Assembly (NCBI GenBank): GCA_041567315.1
Contig: JBFGCA010000078.1
Coordinates: forward strand, 1-23,033
DNA length: 23,033 nt
Origin: JBFGCA01 sp041567315
GTDB lineage: Bacteria > Acidobacteriota > Thermoanaerobaculia > Multivoradales > JAHEKO01
Reading direction: 5' to 3'
Shown: positions 6,124 to 15,178 of the stretch, one piece after another
Position numbering within the stretch: the first letter of the stretch is position 1
How the letters are laid out: each line of letters opens with the position of its first letter
Program-made: the position numbers and the translations under genes
Notes under the pieces: model-generated
Databases searched by the model: none
What the model saw: the letters and a program-made list of their open reading frames with translations, nothing else
What the model was told of the DNA's origin: nothing

Positions 6124-9100
6124 ATGAGCCTGACGAGCACGGTTGGCAGCGTCCGCTGGATGGCATCGGGGCTGCTGCTGGCGATGGCGGCGGCGGCGCC
6201 CGTCCAGGCGGCCTCGGTGCCCACCCTCGACGGTCAGTTCGATCTCGCCTATCTGGAGCACGGCGTCTCGATCGACTACCGGGGCTACGTCGAAGGGGCG
6301 GAGGCGACGCTCTACTTCATCGACGACACCTCGGTCGACCCCAACTACATCTGGGTGGCCTGGGTGATCTCGCTGGGCTTCAACGACAACAGCTACGGCG
6401 ACCCGCCCAACCGCCACAGCAGCTGGCCCTCGGGCCACGGCTTCGAGGACCTGGCCGAGAGCGACCGGCAACGGCTGCAACTGGTCAACACCTGCAGCGA
6501 GGACGTGCTGGACGCCAACATGGACATCCTCGACGGCCCGCCGCCGGGAACCGGCGGCCCCTATCCGACGCCCTCGGGCTACGGGGTGTCGATGGACGCC
6601 TCCGAGTCGATCAAGATCTTCATCAACGGCGGCGACTGGAGCCTCTTCGAATACGGCACCTCGCTGGCCTCCAACCTCAACGACTTCGGCTACTGCCAGA
6701 ACGGCGACGACTGCAGCGTCGGCGGCATCGACCTCTACGCCGAGTCGCCGCTGTGGGCCGACGAGCCCAACTACGTCCCGGCGGCGCCGTACGACGACTG
6801 GGAGTACCGGCACATCTACGAGCTGCGGATCGACCGCAGCGTCTTCGTCACCGGCACTTGCCCCCAGGGCGGCATCGAGGGCGTCAAGTCGGACCCGGTC
6901 GAGCTCCACGCCTCGCCCAGCAAGCCGGGGGTGAGCCCGGTCAGCCTGTTCCGGGTCAGCGCCTCGATCGGCGACTTCGTGTGGCTGGACGTCGACCGCG
7001 ACGGCGTCCAGGACATCGGCGAGCCGGGCATAACCAACGTCACCGTCGAGCTGTGGAGCGACCCCGACGGCGACGGCGACCCCTCCGACGGCTCGCTGAT
7101 CGGCACCACCACCACCGACTCGGCCGGCCGTTACATCTTCACCCGGCTGGGGCGCGGCGGCTACGTGGTCGACGTCACCGACGTCAACGGGGTGCTCGCC
7201 GGGCTGGCCCTGACCGCCGGCAGCACCGACCCCAGCGCGCCGATCCCGCTGGGTGCCGGCGACCGCTACCTCGACGCCGACTTCGGCTACGCGCCGGCCA
7301 ACGTCACCCTGGCGGCGATCGGCGACTACGTGTGGGCCGACGCCGACCAGGACGGGCTCCAGGACGCCGGCGAGCCGGGGATCGGCGGCGTCACCCTCGA
7401 CCTGATCGACCTGGCGACCGGTGGGCCGGTCGACACCACGATCACCGCGCTCGACGGCTCGTACATGTTCTTCGACGTGGCCCCCGGCGAGTACCGGGTA
7501 GACGTCACCGACACCTTCGGGGTGCTGGCCGGCTACACGCTGACCGTCGGGCCGCAGAGCTCGCCCGACCCCACGCTGCCGATCGCGGTCGAGCCCGGGG
7601 ACGTCTACCTGCAGGCCGACTTCGGCTACTTCCGCGCCGGCCTCGGCACGGTCGGCAACCAGCTGTGGCTCGACGCCAGCGAGGACGGCCTGTTCACCGC
7701 CGGCGAGGAGGGCCTGGGCAGCGTCAGCGTGGTGCTGATCGCCGACGCCGACGCCGACGGCGTGTGGGACGCCGGCGAGTTCATCGTCGCCACCGCCAAG
7801 ACCGGCATCGCCGGCACCTATGGCTTCAACGGGCTGCTGGTCGACGACGGCGGCGGCGACGCCGCCTACCTGGTGGTGGTCACCGACATCCACGACGTCG
7901 TCGGCGAGTTCCTGAAGGTGTTGGGCCCCAGCCCCGGGGTCGACGGCAACAGCCAGGACGAGCCCTATCCGGTCATCCTCACGCCGGGGGCGCCAAACGA
8001 GCCCAGCGGTGATTTCGGCTACTGGTTCGACGAGCCGCTGGCGCTGGTCGGCGACCGCCTCTGGTACGACCTCGACGGCGACGGCGTCCAGGACGGCAAC
8101 GAGCCCGGCATCCAGGGCGTCACCCTCGAGCTGTGGCACGACAAGAACAAGGACGGCGACATCGACAACAACGAGCGGCTGCTGGCCACCGGCCGCACCG
8201 ACCTCAACGGCAACTACTTCTTCCAGCGCTTCGACTTCGACAACAACGGCGAGGGCTACATCGTCCTCGTCACCGACGACGACGGTCTGCTGGTCAACTA
8301 CACGCAGACCGGCGACCCCGACCCGGTGCTCGACGGCCTGGGCGCCACCGTGGTGTCGATCGCCGATCCGGTCGACCTGACGCTGGACTTCGGCTACCAG
8401 CCGAGCGGGCCGTTCTCGATCGGCGACACGGTGTGGGAGGACCTCGACGCCGACGGCGTCCAGGACCCCGGCGAGCCCGGCTTCCCGCAGGTGACGCTGG
8501 CGCTCTACGAGGACGCCGACGGCGACGGGGTGCTCGACCCCGGCGAGCGGCTGCTGGCCAACACCGAGACCGACGGCACCGGCTTCTACCAGTTCAGCGG
8601 GCTGGTGGCCGGCGACTACATCGTCAAGGTCACCGACGAGATGGGCGTGGTGGCCGGCTACCGGCTGACCAGCGGCCTCGACGAGTTCCCCGCCACCCTG
8701 GTTGCCGCCTCGCGCGACGACGTCGATTTCGGCTACGTCCGCAACAGCACCACCGGGGCGATCGGCGACACCGTGTGGATGGACCTCGACGGCGACGGCG
8801 TCGAGGGCAGCAACGAGCCCGGCATCTCCGGGGTCACCCTCGAGCTGTGGGACGCCGGCGGCGATGGCCAGATCGGCGGTGGCGACGACATGCTCGTCGG
8901 CACCCGGGTCACCGACGGCGACGGGCGCTACCTGTTCGGCGGTCTGCTGCCCGGCCTCTACTACGTGGTGGTCGACGAGAGCACGCTGCCGGGCGCGCTG
9001 GTCGAGACCAGCTATCCGCCGGGCGTCGATCCGGGAGCGGTGATCGCGGTCAGCGATGGCGAGCGTTTCCTCGAGGCCGACTTCGGCTACCTGCCGGTCG

Positions 9101-12100
9101 CCGGCACCGCGATCATCGGCGACCGGGTGTGGTACGACGCCGACGGCGACGGCCTCCAGGACCCCGGCGAGGTGGGCATCGAGGGCGTCGACATCGTGGT
9201 CAGCGGCCCCTCCGGGCTGCTCACCCTGACCACCGGTCCGAACGGCCTCTGGCTGGCCACCGGTCTGCCACCGGGCGACTATCTGGCGACCTTCGACTCG
9301 GCGACCCTGCCGCCGGACGTCGACCCCACCCCGACCAACAACGGCGGCAACACCACCTACAGCGTGTCGCTGGTGGCCGGCTCGGTCTTCCTGCACCTCG
9401 ACTACGGATTCAACGGCGGGGTGCGGGGCTCGATCGGCGACACCGTCTACCTGGACGGCAACGCCAACGGCACCCAGGACCCCGGCGAGCCCGGCATCGC
9501 CGGCGTCACCCTCGACCTGGTCTCCGACCCCGACGGCGTTCCCGACTCCGGCGACGAGACGGTGCTCGCCACCACCACCACCACCACGACCGGGCTCTAC
9601 GACTTCCAGGGCCTGGTGGCCGGCAACTACCGGGTGGTGGTGACCGACATCGACGGCGTCCTCGCCGGGCTGTCCGAGACCCAGGCCGCTCCCGCCCCCA
9701 TCGCTCTGGCCGCCGGCGAGGACTTCGACCTCGCCGATTTCGGCTACGCGCCCTCGCCCGGCTCCGGCTCGGTCGGCAACTACGTCTGGCACGACCTCGA
9801 CGGCGACGGCACCGCCGAGCCCGGCGAGTCCGGGATCCAGGGGGTGACCGTCGATCTGTGGCGCGACGTCGACCGCGACGGCACCATCAACCCCGGGATC
9901 GACAACTACCTGCGCACCGCGGTCACCGACGGCAACGGCGAGTACTTCTTCCTGGGCCTGCCGATCAGCGACTACCTGGTGCTGGTCACCGACGCCGCCG
10001 GTGTGCTCGACGGCTTCACCAAGACCGATGGACCCAACGACGGCCAGAACAACAACAGCCAGGACAACCCGTACTCGATGCCGCTGTCGGCGGCGGCCCC
10101 CAGCGACTTCACCGGCGACTTCGGCTATCAGGCGGCGGCGTCGCTGTCGATCAGCGGGACGGTCTTCGAGGACGACGACCAGAGCGCGTCGTTCGACGAG
10201 GGGGTCGAGGGGGTGGTCCCCGGCGCCCGGCTGCGGCTCTTCCGGGTGGTCGGCGGCAGCGAGGTGCTGATCGGCACCACCATCTCAGACGTCAACGGCG
10301 ACTACCTGTTCTCCGGTCTGCCGCCCGGCGACTACGTGGTCGAGGTGGACGTCAAGGGCACCTCGGTCGACGGCCACCTCCAGACCACCCAGGCGGCCAC
10401 CGCCGGCCGCCAGCCGGTCACCCTGCCCGATCCGGGCGACCCCAACGATCCGCCCAACTCGACCGACAACGACTTCGGCTTCTGGAACGGCAATCTGGTG
10501 ACGACGCCGGTGACGCTGGCCTACTTCCACGCCGCGGGCGGCGGCGGCAGCGTGCGCTTCAAGTGGCTGACCGCCACCGAGGTCGGCAACCTCGGCTTCA
10601 ATCTCTACGCGCTCGAGGAGCGGGACCTGAGGCGGCTCAACGACCACCTGATCCCGACCCGCGGCGGCGACTCGCTCCATCCCCAGGAGTACGTCTTCGA
10701 GGCCCACGGCGTCGGCGGCGAGCTGTTCCTGCTCGAGGACGTGGACCTGTTCGGGCTGCCGCGTTTCCACGGTCCGTTCCGGCTGGGCGAGCCGGCCGGC
10801 CGCGAGGCGCTGGCGGTGGAGCGCATCGACTGGCCGGAGATCCGCCGCCAGCACCGGCACGAGCGTCAGCGGCGGCTGGCCGCCCGGGCGGCGGCCGGGC
10901 CGGCCGGCCGGCCGGGTGCCCAGGCGCCGCCGGTGCGCTTGCTGGTCGACCGCGACGGCATCCAGCGGGTGACCTACGAGCAGCTGCTCGCCGCCGGCGT
11001 CGACCTGGCGGGGGTGCCGGCCAGCCTGCTGGCGCTGAGCAGCGGCGGCGAGGAGGTGCCGGTGCTGGTCGGGGGCCGGGGCCTGTTCGGGCCCGGCGCC
11101 TGGATCGAGTTCGTCGGCCGCGCCCTCGACACCCTCTACACCGGGACCAACGTCTACACCCTCGAGGTGTTGCCGGGTGGGGGCCGCCGGGTGCGGCTGG
11201 ACGGGCGCCCGGCGCCGCCGGGTGCCCAGCCGCCTGCCGCCTACCGCGAGGTGGCGAAGGTCGAGACCAACCGCGCCTACCACTTCGCGGCGCCCGCCGG
11301 CGATCCCTGGTACGACCGCCGGCTGCTCGCCGTCTCCGGCCCGCGCCAGCTGCTGCTAGACCTCGATCTGGAGGGCTACCTGGCCGGCGCCGGACCGGTC
11401 GACCTGGAGCTCGACCTGTGGGGGGTGACCGACTTCCCGCGCGACCCGGACCACCACCTCCAGGTCGAGGTCAACGGCGTGCTGGTGGCCGACGACTGGT
11501 TCAACGGGCTGGTGCACCACCCGATCAGCGTCACCCTGCCCGACTGGCTGGTGCAGGACGAGGACAACGAGCTGAGGCTGCTGCTACCGCACGACACCGG
11601 GGCACTCGCCGACCTGGTCCACTACGACCACTACCGGGTGAGCTACCCGCGCCGATTCCTGGCCCGGCAGGGGCGGCTGAGCTTCACCGCCGCCGGCGAG
11701 GCCTTCCGCGTCGACGGTCTGCCCTCGAGCGAAGTGGTGGTCTACCGGGTGTCCGAGGACCGGGTCGAGCGGCTGACGCGGGTGGCGGTGGGCGGCCTGC
11801 CCGGCGCCTACAGCGCCACCTTCGCGGGCGGCGAGACGCCCGCCACCTACCACGTGGCGGCCACCGAGGCGCTCCTGCAGCCGGGTGTCGAGCCGGCCCG
11901 CCAGCCGGCCGAGGATCTGCTGAGCGGCCCGGCCGAGCTGCTGATCATCGCCCATCCGGACTTCATCGACGGCATCCAGCCGCTGGCCGCGGCGCGCCGG
12001 GCCCGCGGTCTGGGCGTCAAGGTGGTGGACGTCGAGGACCTCTACGCCCGCTACAGCCATGGGGTCTTCGAGCCGCTGGCGATCCGCCAGTACGTCCAGT

Positions 12101-12972
12101 TGGCGGCCGATCGGCTGGGCACCGGGTCGGTGCTGCTGGTCGGCGGCGACACCTACGACTACCGCGACTACCTGGGGCTGGGGTCGATGAGCTTCATCCC
12201 CACCCTCTTCGTTCAGACCGACGCCATCGTGCGCTTCGCGCCGGTCGACCCGCTGTACGCCGACGTCGACCTGGATGGGGTGCCCGACCTGGCGGTGGGC
12301 CGGCTGCCGGTGCGGACCCCGGCCGAGCTCGAGGCGGTGGTGGCCAAGACCCTGGAGTACGAGGGGATCGCCAACCCGCGCTCTGCGGTGCTGGCCGCCG
12401 ACCTCTTCGACATCCCCTCCAACTACTCCTTCCGCGACGCCAGCGAGGAGATGCGGGCGCTGCTGCCGGCGCCATGGCGGATCGCCCGCGCCTACATGGA
12501 CGACCTCGGGCTGGCCGGTGCCCGGCAGCTGCTGCTCGACGAGATCGGCGCCGGAGTGGCGCTGACCAGCTACTTCGGCCATTCGGGCCTCACCGTGTGG
12601 AGCTTTCAGCGGCTGTTCGAGGCGGCCGACGCCGACGACCTGGCCAACGCCGGCGAGCCGACGGTGGTGACCCAGTGGGGCTGCTGGAACACCTACCATG
12701 TGGCGCCGTCTTATGACACTCTGGGGCACAAGCTGTTGCTGGCGGCCGACCGGGGAGCGGCGGCGGTGCTGGGGGCCGCGGCGCTCACCGAGGCCGCGTC
12801 CGAGCGCAAGCTGGGGCGCCTAGTCTTCGCCCATCTGGCGCGTCCGGGGATGACCCTGGGGGAGGCGGTGCTCGAAGCCAAGCGGGAGTTGGCGGTGACC
12901 GATCCTCAGCTGCTCGACGTGCTGCTCGGCTGGACGCTGCTGGGCGATCCGACCCTGATCGTCCAGCCCTGA
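6124..12972 (+). CDS. Giant secreted SdrD-B-repeat protein with C-terminal C25 (gingipain-like) peptidase domain
   Basis: This is a 2282-residue protein. A signal peptide covers about 1-29. A unique N-terminal domain (about 30-280) is followed by ten SdrD-B-like domains (about 282-1456). Each opens with an IGDxVWxDxDxDGxQDxGEPGI-type calcium-binding motif and closes with DFGY; the starts are near 282, 399, 509, 642, 766, 880, 998, 1104, 1217 and 1343. A segment with SVRFKWLTATEVGNLGFNLY leads to a pre-catalytic region (about 1600-1930) and a C25 domain (about 1938-2282). His2153 (YFGHSG) and Cys2187 (WGCWNTYH), 34 apart, match the gingipain catalytic pair; D-DLDG-PDLAVGRLP is also typical. 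No type IX sorting domain follows the peptidase. It is probably a surface or extracellular adhesin-protease. The start is fixed by GGGGAGGAG six bases upstream. It is preceded by a sigma-54 promoter and followed after 22 bases by the lasso cyclase, probably in one operon. Confidence 0.88.
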   Translation: MSLTSTVGSVRWMASGLLLAMAAAAPVQAASVPTLDGQFDLAYLEHGVSIDYRGYVEGAEATLYFIDDTSVDPNYIWVAWVISLGFNDNSYGDPPNRHSSWPSGHGFEDLAESDRQRLQLVNTCSEDVLDANMDILDGPPPGTGGPYPTPSGYGVSMDASESIKIFINGGDWSLFEYGTSLASNLNDFGYCQNGDDCSVGGIDLYAESPLWADEPNYVPAAPYDDWEYRHIYELRIDRSVFVTGTCPQGGIEGVKSDPVELHASPSKPGVSPVSLFRVSASIGDFVWLDVDRDGVQDIGEPGITNVTVELWSDPDGDGDPSDGSLIGTTTTDSAGRYIFTRLGRGGYVVDVTDVNGVLAGLALTAGSTDPSAPIPLGAGDRYLDADFGYAPANVTLAAIGDYVWADADQDGLQDAGEPGIGGVTLDLIDLATGGPVDTTITALDGSYMFFDVAPGEYRVDVTDTFGVLAGYTLTVGPQSSPDPTLPIAVEPGDVYLQADFGYFRAGLGTVGNQLWLDASEDGLFTAGEEGLGSVSVVLIADADADGVWDAGEFIVATAKTGIAGTYGFNGLLVDDGGGDAAYLVVVTDIHDVVGEFLKVLGPSPGVDGNSQDEPYPVILTPGAPNEPSGDFGYWFDEPLALVGDRLWYDLDGDGVQDGNEPGIQGVTLELWHDKNKDGDIDNNERLLATGRTDLNGNYFFQRFDFDNNGEGYIVLVTDDDGLLVNYTQTGDPDPVLDGLGATVVSIADPVDLTLDFGYQPSGPFSIGDTVWEDLDADGVQDPGEPGFPQVTLALYEDADGDGVLDPGERLLANTETDGTGFYQFSGLVAGDYIVKVTDEMGVVAGYRLTSGLDEFPATLVAASRDDVDFGYVRNSTTGAIGDTVWMDLDGDGVEGSNEPGISGVTLELWDAGGDGQIGGGDDMLVGTRVTDGDGRYLFGGLLPGLYYVVVDESTLPGALVETSYPPGVDPGAVIAVSDGERFLEADFGYLPVAGTAIIGDRVWYDADGDGLQDPGEVGIEGVDIVVSGPSGLLTLTTGPNGLWLATGLPPGDYLATFDSATLPPDVDPTPTNNGGNTTYSVSLVAGSVFLHLDYGFNGGVRGSIGDTVYLDGNANGTQDPGEPGIAGVTLDLVSDPDGVPDSGDETVLATTTTTTTGLYDFQGLVAGNYRVVVTDIDGVLAGLSETQAAPAPIALAAGEDFDLADFGYAPSPGSGSVGNYVWHDLDGDGTAEPGESGIQGVTVDLWRDVDRDGTINPGIDNYLRTAVTDGNGEYFFLGLPISDYLVLVTDAAGVLDGFTKTDGPNDGQNNNSQDNPYSMPLSAAAPSDFTGDFGYQAAASLSISGTVFEDDDQSASFDEGVEGVVPGARLRLFRVVGGSEVLIGTTISDVNGDYLFSGLPPGDYVVEVDVKGTSVDGHLQTTQAATAGRQPVTLPDPGDPNDPPNSTDNDFGFWNGNLVTTPVTLAYFHAAGGGGSVRFKWLTATEVGNLGFNLYALEERDLRRLNDHLIPTRGGDSLHPQEYVFEAHGVGGELFLLEDVDLFGLPRFHGPFRLGEPAGREALAVERIDWPEIRRQHRHERQRRLAARAAAGPAGRPGAQAPPVRLLVDRDGIQRVTYEQLLAAGVDLAGVPASLLALSSGGEEVPVLVGGRGLFGPGAWIEFVGRALDTLYTGTNVYTLEVLPGGGRRVRLDGRPAPPGAQPPAAYREVAKVETNRAYHFAAPAGDPWYDRRLLAVSGPRQLLLDLDLEGYLAGAGPVDLELDLWGVTDFPRDPDHHLQVEVNGVLVADDWFNGLVHHPISVTLPDWLVQDEDNELRLLLPHDTGALADLVHYDHYRVSYPRRFLARQGRLSFTAAGEAFRVDGLPSSEVVVYRVSEDRVERLTRVAVGGLPGAYSATFAGGETPATYHVAATEALLQPGVEPARQPAEDLLSGPAELLIIAHPDFIDGIQPLAAARRARGLGVKVVDVEDLYARYSHGVFEPLAIRQYVQLAADRLGTGSVLLVGGDTYDYRDYLGLGSMSFIPTLFVQTDAIVRFAPVDPLYADVDLDGVPDLAVGRLPVRTPAELEAVVAKTLEYEGIANPRSAVLAADLFDIPSNYSFRDASEEMRALLPAPWRIARAYMDDLGLAGARQLLLDEIGAGVALTSYFGHSGLTVWSFQRLFEAADADDLANAGEPTVVTQWGCWNTYHVAPSYDTLGHKLLLAADRGAAAVLGAAALTEAASERKLGRLVFAHLARPGMTLGEAVLEAKRELAVTDPQLLDVLLGWTLLGDPTLIVQP
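6967..10490 (+). repeat. Ten degenerate tandem units coding for SdrD-B-like domains
   Basis: Ten units of about 320-400 bp share the coding for the IGD-W-D-DG-Q-D-GEPGI opening and the DFGY closing motif. They are diverged at DNA level, so this is an old domain expansion rather than a recent tandem duplication. The last unit has the most altered opening motif (ISGTVFEDDDQSASFDEG). Confidence 0.85.
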
Positions 12973-12994
12973 GGCGCCAGCCGCAGCCGAGCCC

Positions 12995-14935
12995 ATGAGC
13001 GGCTTCGCGTCTATCTTCCATCGTGACGACTCGCCGCCGGAGAGCGGCGCGCTCGAGCCCATGCTGACGGCGCTGGCCCACCGCGGGCCCGACGGCCGGC
13101 GGCTGCTTCTGGCGCCGCCCTTCGCGCTCGGCCATCTGCACTTCTGGACCACCCCCGAGGAGCACGGTGAGCGCCAGCCGGTGGCCGGCCCGGCGGGGCG
13201 GCTGGCGCTCTTCGACGGGCGGCTTGACAACCGTCGCGAGCTGCTCGCCGCCCTCGACCTGGACGGACCGCTCGACCGCCCCGCGCCTTCAGACGCGGCT
13301 CTGGCGCTGGCCGCCGTCGACCGCTGGGGAAGCGAGGGCCTGGAGCGGCTGCTCGGTCCCTTCGCTCTGGTGATCTGCGACCCGGCGAGCCGCTCGGTGC
13401 TGTGCGCCCGCGACCCGCTGGGCGGGCGCTCGCTGTTCTACCGGGCGAGCGCCGGACGGCTAGTGGTGGCCTCGGAAGAGGGCGCGGTGCTGGCCCATCC
13501 GGCGGCCGACGACCGGCTCGACGAGCGCCGGTTGGCCGGCTACTTCGCACTGCGGGTTCCGGACGACGGCTCGACCTTCTTTCGCGAGGTCTCCGAGCTG
13601 CGACCAGGCGAGGCGCTGCGGGTGACCCGCCGGCAGGTGCGGCGATGGCGTTTCTGGCGTCCGCGCCCGCTCCCCGCGCCGCGGTACCGCACCGACGGCG
13701 AGTATGCGGAGCATTACCGCGAGCTGCTGGCGCGCAGCGTCGCCTGCCGCCTGCGGGCGCCGGGGCGGCTTGGAGTGATGATGAGCGGCGGTCTCGACTC
13801 CACCTCGCTGGCGGCGCTGGCGGCGCGCCACCTGGAACGGGGGGGAGAGGGCGCGAACGGCCACCGGCCGCCGGCGCTCACCGCCCTCTCTTGGGTGTTC
13901 GACGAGCTGATCGAGTGCGACGAGCGTCCCTTCATCGAGAGGGTCGTTGCAGCCCATCGCCTGCGCCCGCTGCGCCTGACCGGCGACGGCTGTTGGCCGC
14001 TGAGCGGCGCCGAAGCGGCCCTCGAGGCCGCTCCGGAGGGCGACCCGCCGACCGGGGCGGTCAGCCCGGACACCCCCGAGCAGAACCCGTACCGCCAGCT
14101 CAAGCAGGGTCTCTACCGGCGGGCCGCGGCCGACGGCTGCACGGTGGTCCTCAACGGCGGCTCGGCCGACCTGCTCTACGTCGGCGCCGGCGACTGGCTG
14201 CGCGACCTGTTGCGGGAGTGGCGGCTGGCGGCCGCCGGGCGCGAGCTGCTGGGCGAGCTGCACCGCCACGGGCTGTCGCGGGCCGTGGGGCGGCTGACGG
14301 CCCGGCGACGCGGCGGCGGCCGGCGGCCGGCGATCGGACCTCCGTGGCTGACGTCCGGTGCCAGCCGGCTGCTGCCCGGTCCGGACGAGGAGGCGCTGGC
14401 GCCACCCGCCGGGCGCCGGCCGCGGCAGGCCGGTGCGGTCTTCGCGGCGCGCGAGGCCCGCGGCATCTCGGTCGAGGGCCGCTATGCCAATTGTGAGAGA
14501 ATCGAGCTGCGGCACCCCTACCGCGACCGGCGACTGATCGAGTTCATGCTGGCCGTGCCCGCCCACCAGCTCTACCGGCTGGGACGCTTCAAACACATCG
14601 CGCGGCTCGCCATGGCAGGGCTGCTCCCCGAGGCGATCCGCGAGCGGCGTCAGCCGACCCGGCTGACGCCGCTGTTCGAGGTCGGGCTGCGCGAGCGGGC
14701 CCGGCCGCTGGTCGAGCGCCTGTTGTTCGGCCCCGGGGCCGCGTGGTCGGACTTCGTGCGCCGCGACTGGCTCGCGCGGGTGCTGGATGAGGGTGCCGCG
14801 CGGCGTGGCCAGGAGATGGTGCTCTGGAACTGCGTCAGCTTCGAGCTCTGGCGGCAGCGGCGGGCCTTGAGCGAGAGTGGGTGGTCCCTTAAGATGAGAC
14901 GGGAACCGGTACCGGTACCCGCCAGAGGCGGTTGA
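12995..14935 (+). CDS. Asparagine-synthetase-like lasso peptide cyclase (C protein)
   Basis: This is a 646-residue class II amidotransferase/PP-loop ATPase. The N-terminal glutaminase-like domain (about 1-190) begins M-S-G-F, so the nucleophilic Cys2 of true asparagine synthetases is replaced by Ser and glutamine hydrolysis is unlikely. The AMP-forming domain has SGGLDS at 264-269 and NGGSAD at 387-392. It ends with the lasso-cyclase-like run ELRHPYRDRRLIEFML and LPEAIRERRQPTRLTPLFEVGL. In lasso biosynthesis this enzyme adenylates the ring Asp/Glu and joins it to the new N-terminal glycine. The assignment is strengthened by the precursor gene whose ATG overlaps this stop as TGATG. The ATG at 12995 has no strong ribosome site and follows the giant protein by 22 bases, so it may rely on that transcript. 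Confidence 0.88.
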   Translation: MSGFASIFHRDDSPPESGALEPMLTALAHRGPDGRRLLLAPPFALGHLHFWTTPEEHGERQPVAGPAGRLALFDGRLDNRRELLAALDLDGPLDRPAPSDAALALAAVDRWGSEGLERLLGPFALVICDPASRSVLCARDPLGGRSLFYRASAGRLVVASEEGAVLAHPAADDRLDERRLAGYFALRVPDDGSTFFREVSELRPGEALRVTRRQVRRWRFWRPRPLPAPRYRTDGEYAEHYRELLARSVACRLRAPGRLGVMMSGGLDSTSLAALAARHLERGGEGANGHRPPALTALSWVFDELIECDERPFIERVVAAHRLRPLRLTGDGCWPLSGAEAALEAAPEGDPPTGAVSPDTPEQNPYRQLKQGLYRRAAADGCTVVLNGGSADLLYVGAGDWLRDLLREWRLAAAGRELLGELHRHGLSRAVGRLTARRRGGGRRPAIGPPWLTSGASRLLPGPDEEALAPPAGRRPRQAGAVFAAREARGISVEGRYANCERIELRHPYRDRRLIEFMLAVPAHQLYRLGRFKHIARLAMAGLLPEAIRERRQPTRLTPLFEVGLRERARPLVERLLFGPGAAWSDFVRRDWLARVLDEGAARRGQEMVLWNCVSFELWRQRRALSESGWSLKMRREPVPVPARGG

Positions 14936-15144
14936 TGAGGAGGGGCGAATCTACGGAGAGCGTGCGTTCGCCAGGGGCCTGTTCGCAGCTTTCGCCGCCG
15001 CCGGGTTCCGGGCGCCGGCAGCGGCGGACCTACTCGCCCCCCCACCTCACCGACTACGGATCGCTCCTCGAGCTCACCCTGGGCGGCCCCTATGGCAGCG
15101 GCGACAGCGGTCCCGGGCTCTTCACCCAAGATCCCCTGCCCTGA
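14935..15144 (+). CDS. Lasso peptide precursor (A protein)
   Basis: This is a 69-residue precursor. The leader holds the RRE-recognition motif Y-S-P-P-H-L-T-D-Y-G followed by L-E-L-T-L, matching the lasso leader pattern YxxPxL...G...T-x with Thr at -2. Cleavage after T-L gives a 20-residue core: ring G-G-P-Y-G-S-G-D, then tail S-G-P-G-L-F-T-Q-D-P-L-P. Asp8 would form the macrolactam with Gly1, an 8-residue ring. There is no cysteine in the core, so it would be class II. The leader is long (49 residues), with a Ser/Pro/Arg-rich extension. The ATG at 14935 overlaps the cyclase stop (TGATG), with AGAGG six bases ahead; a TTG at 14932 is less likely. The motif is seen; ring size and cleavage site are inferred. 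Confidence 0.85.
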   Translation: MRRGESTESVRSPGACSQLSPPPGSGRRQRRTYSPPHLTDYGSLLELTLGGPYGSGDSGPGLFTQDPLP

Positions 15145-15178
15145 CCCGCGGCCGCGCCGGGTCGGGCGCTGAGTCCGC

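Noticed and set aside
4507..9792. 1761-codon open frame on the minus strand
   Set aside because: It is antisense to the L,D-transpeptidase and the SdrD gene, crosses the MITE-like element and the promoter, and has a monotonous Val/Ala/Gly/Asp/His composition. It is a GC-bias shadow.
8133..12716. 1527-codon open frame on the plus strand
   Set aside because: It is Arg/Pro/Gly-rich and out of frame inside the SdrD/C25 gene, whose own frame has clear domains.
6124..12972. C25 domain as the missing lasso leader peptidase
   Set aside because: The protein has a signal peptide and should act outside the cytoplasm, whereas lasso maturation is cytoplasmic. This is possible only as speculation.
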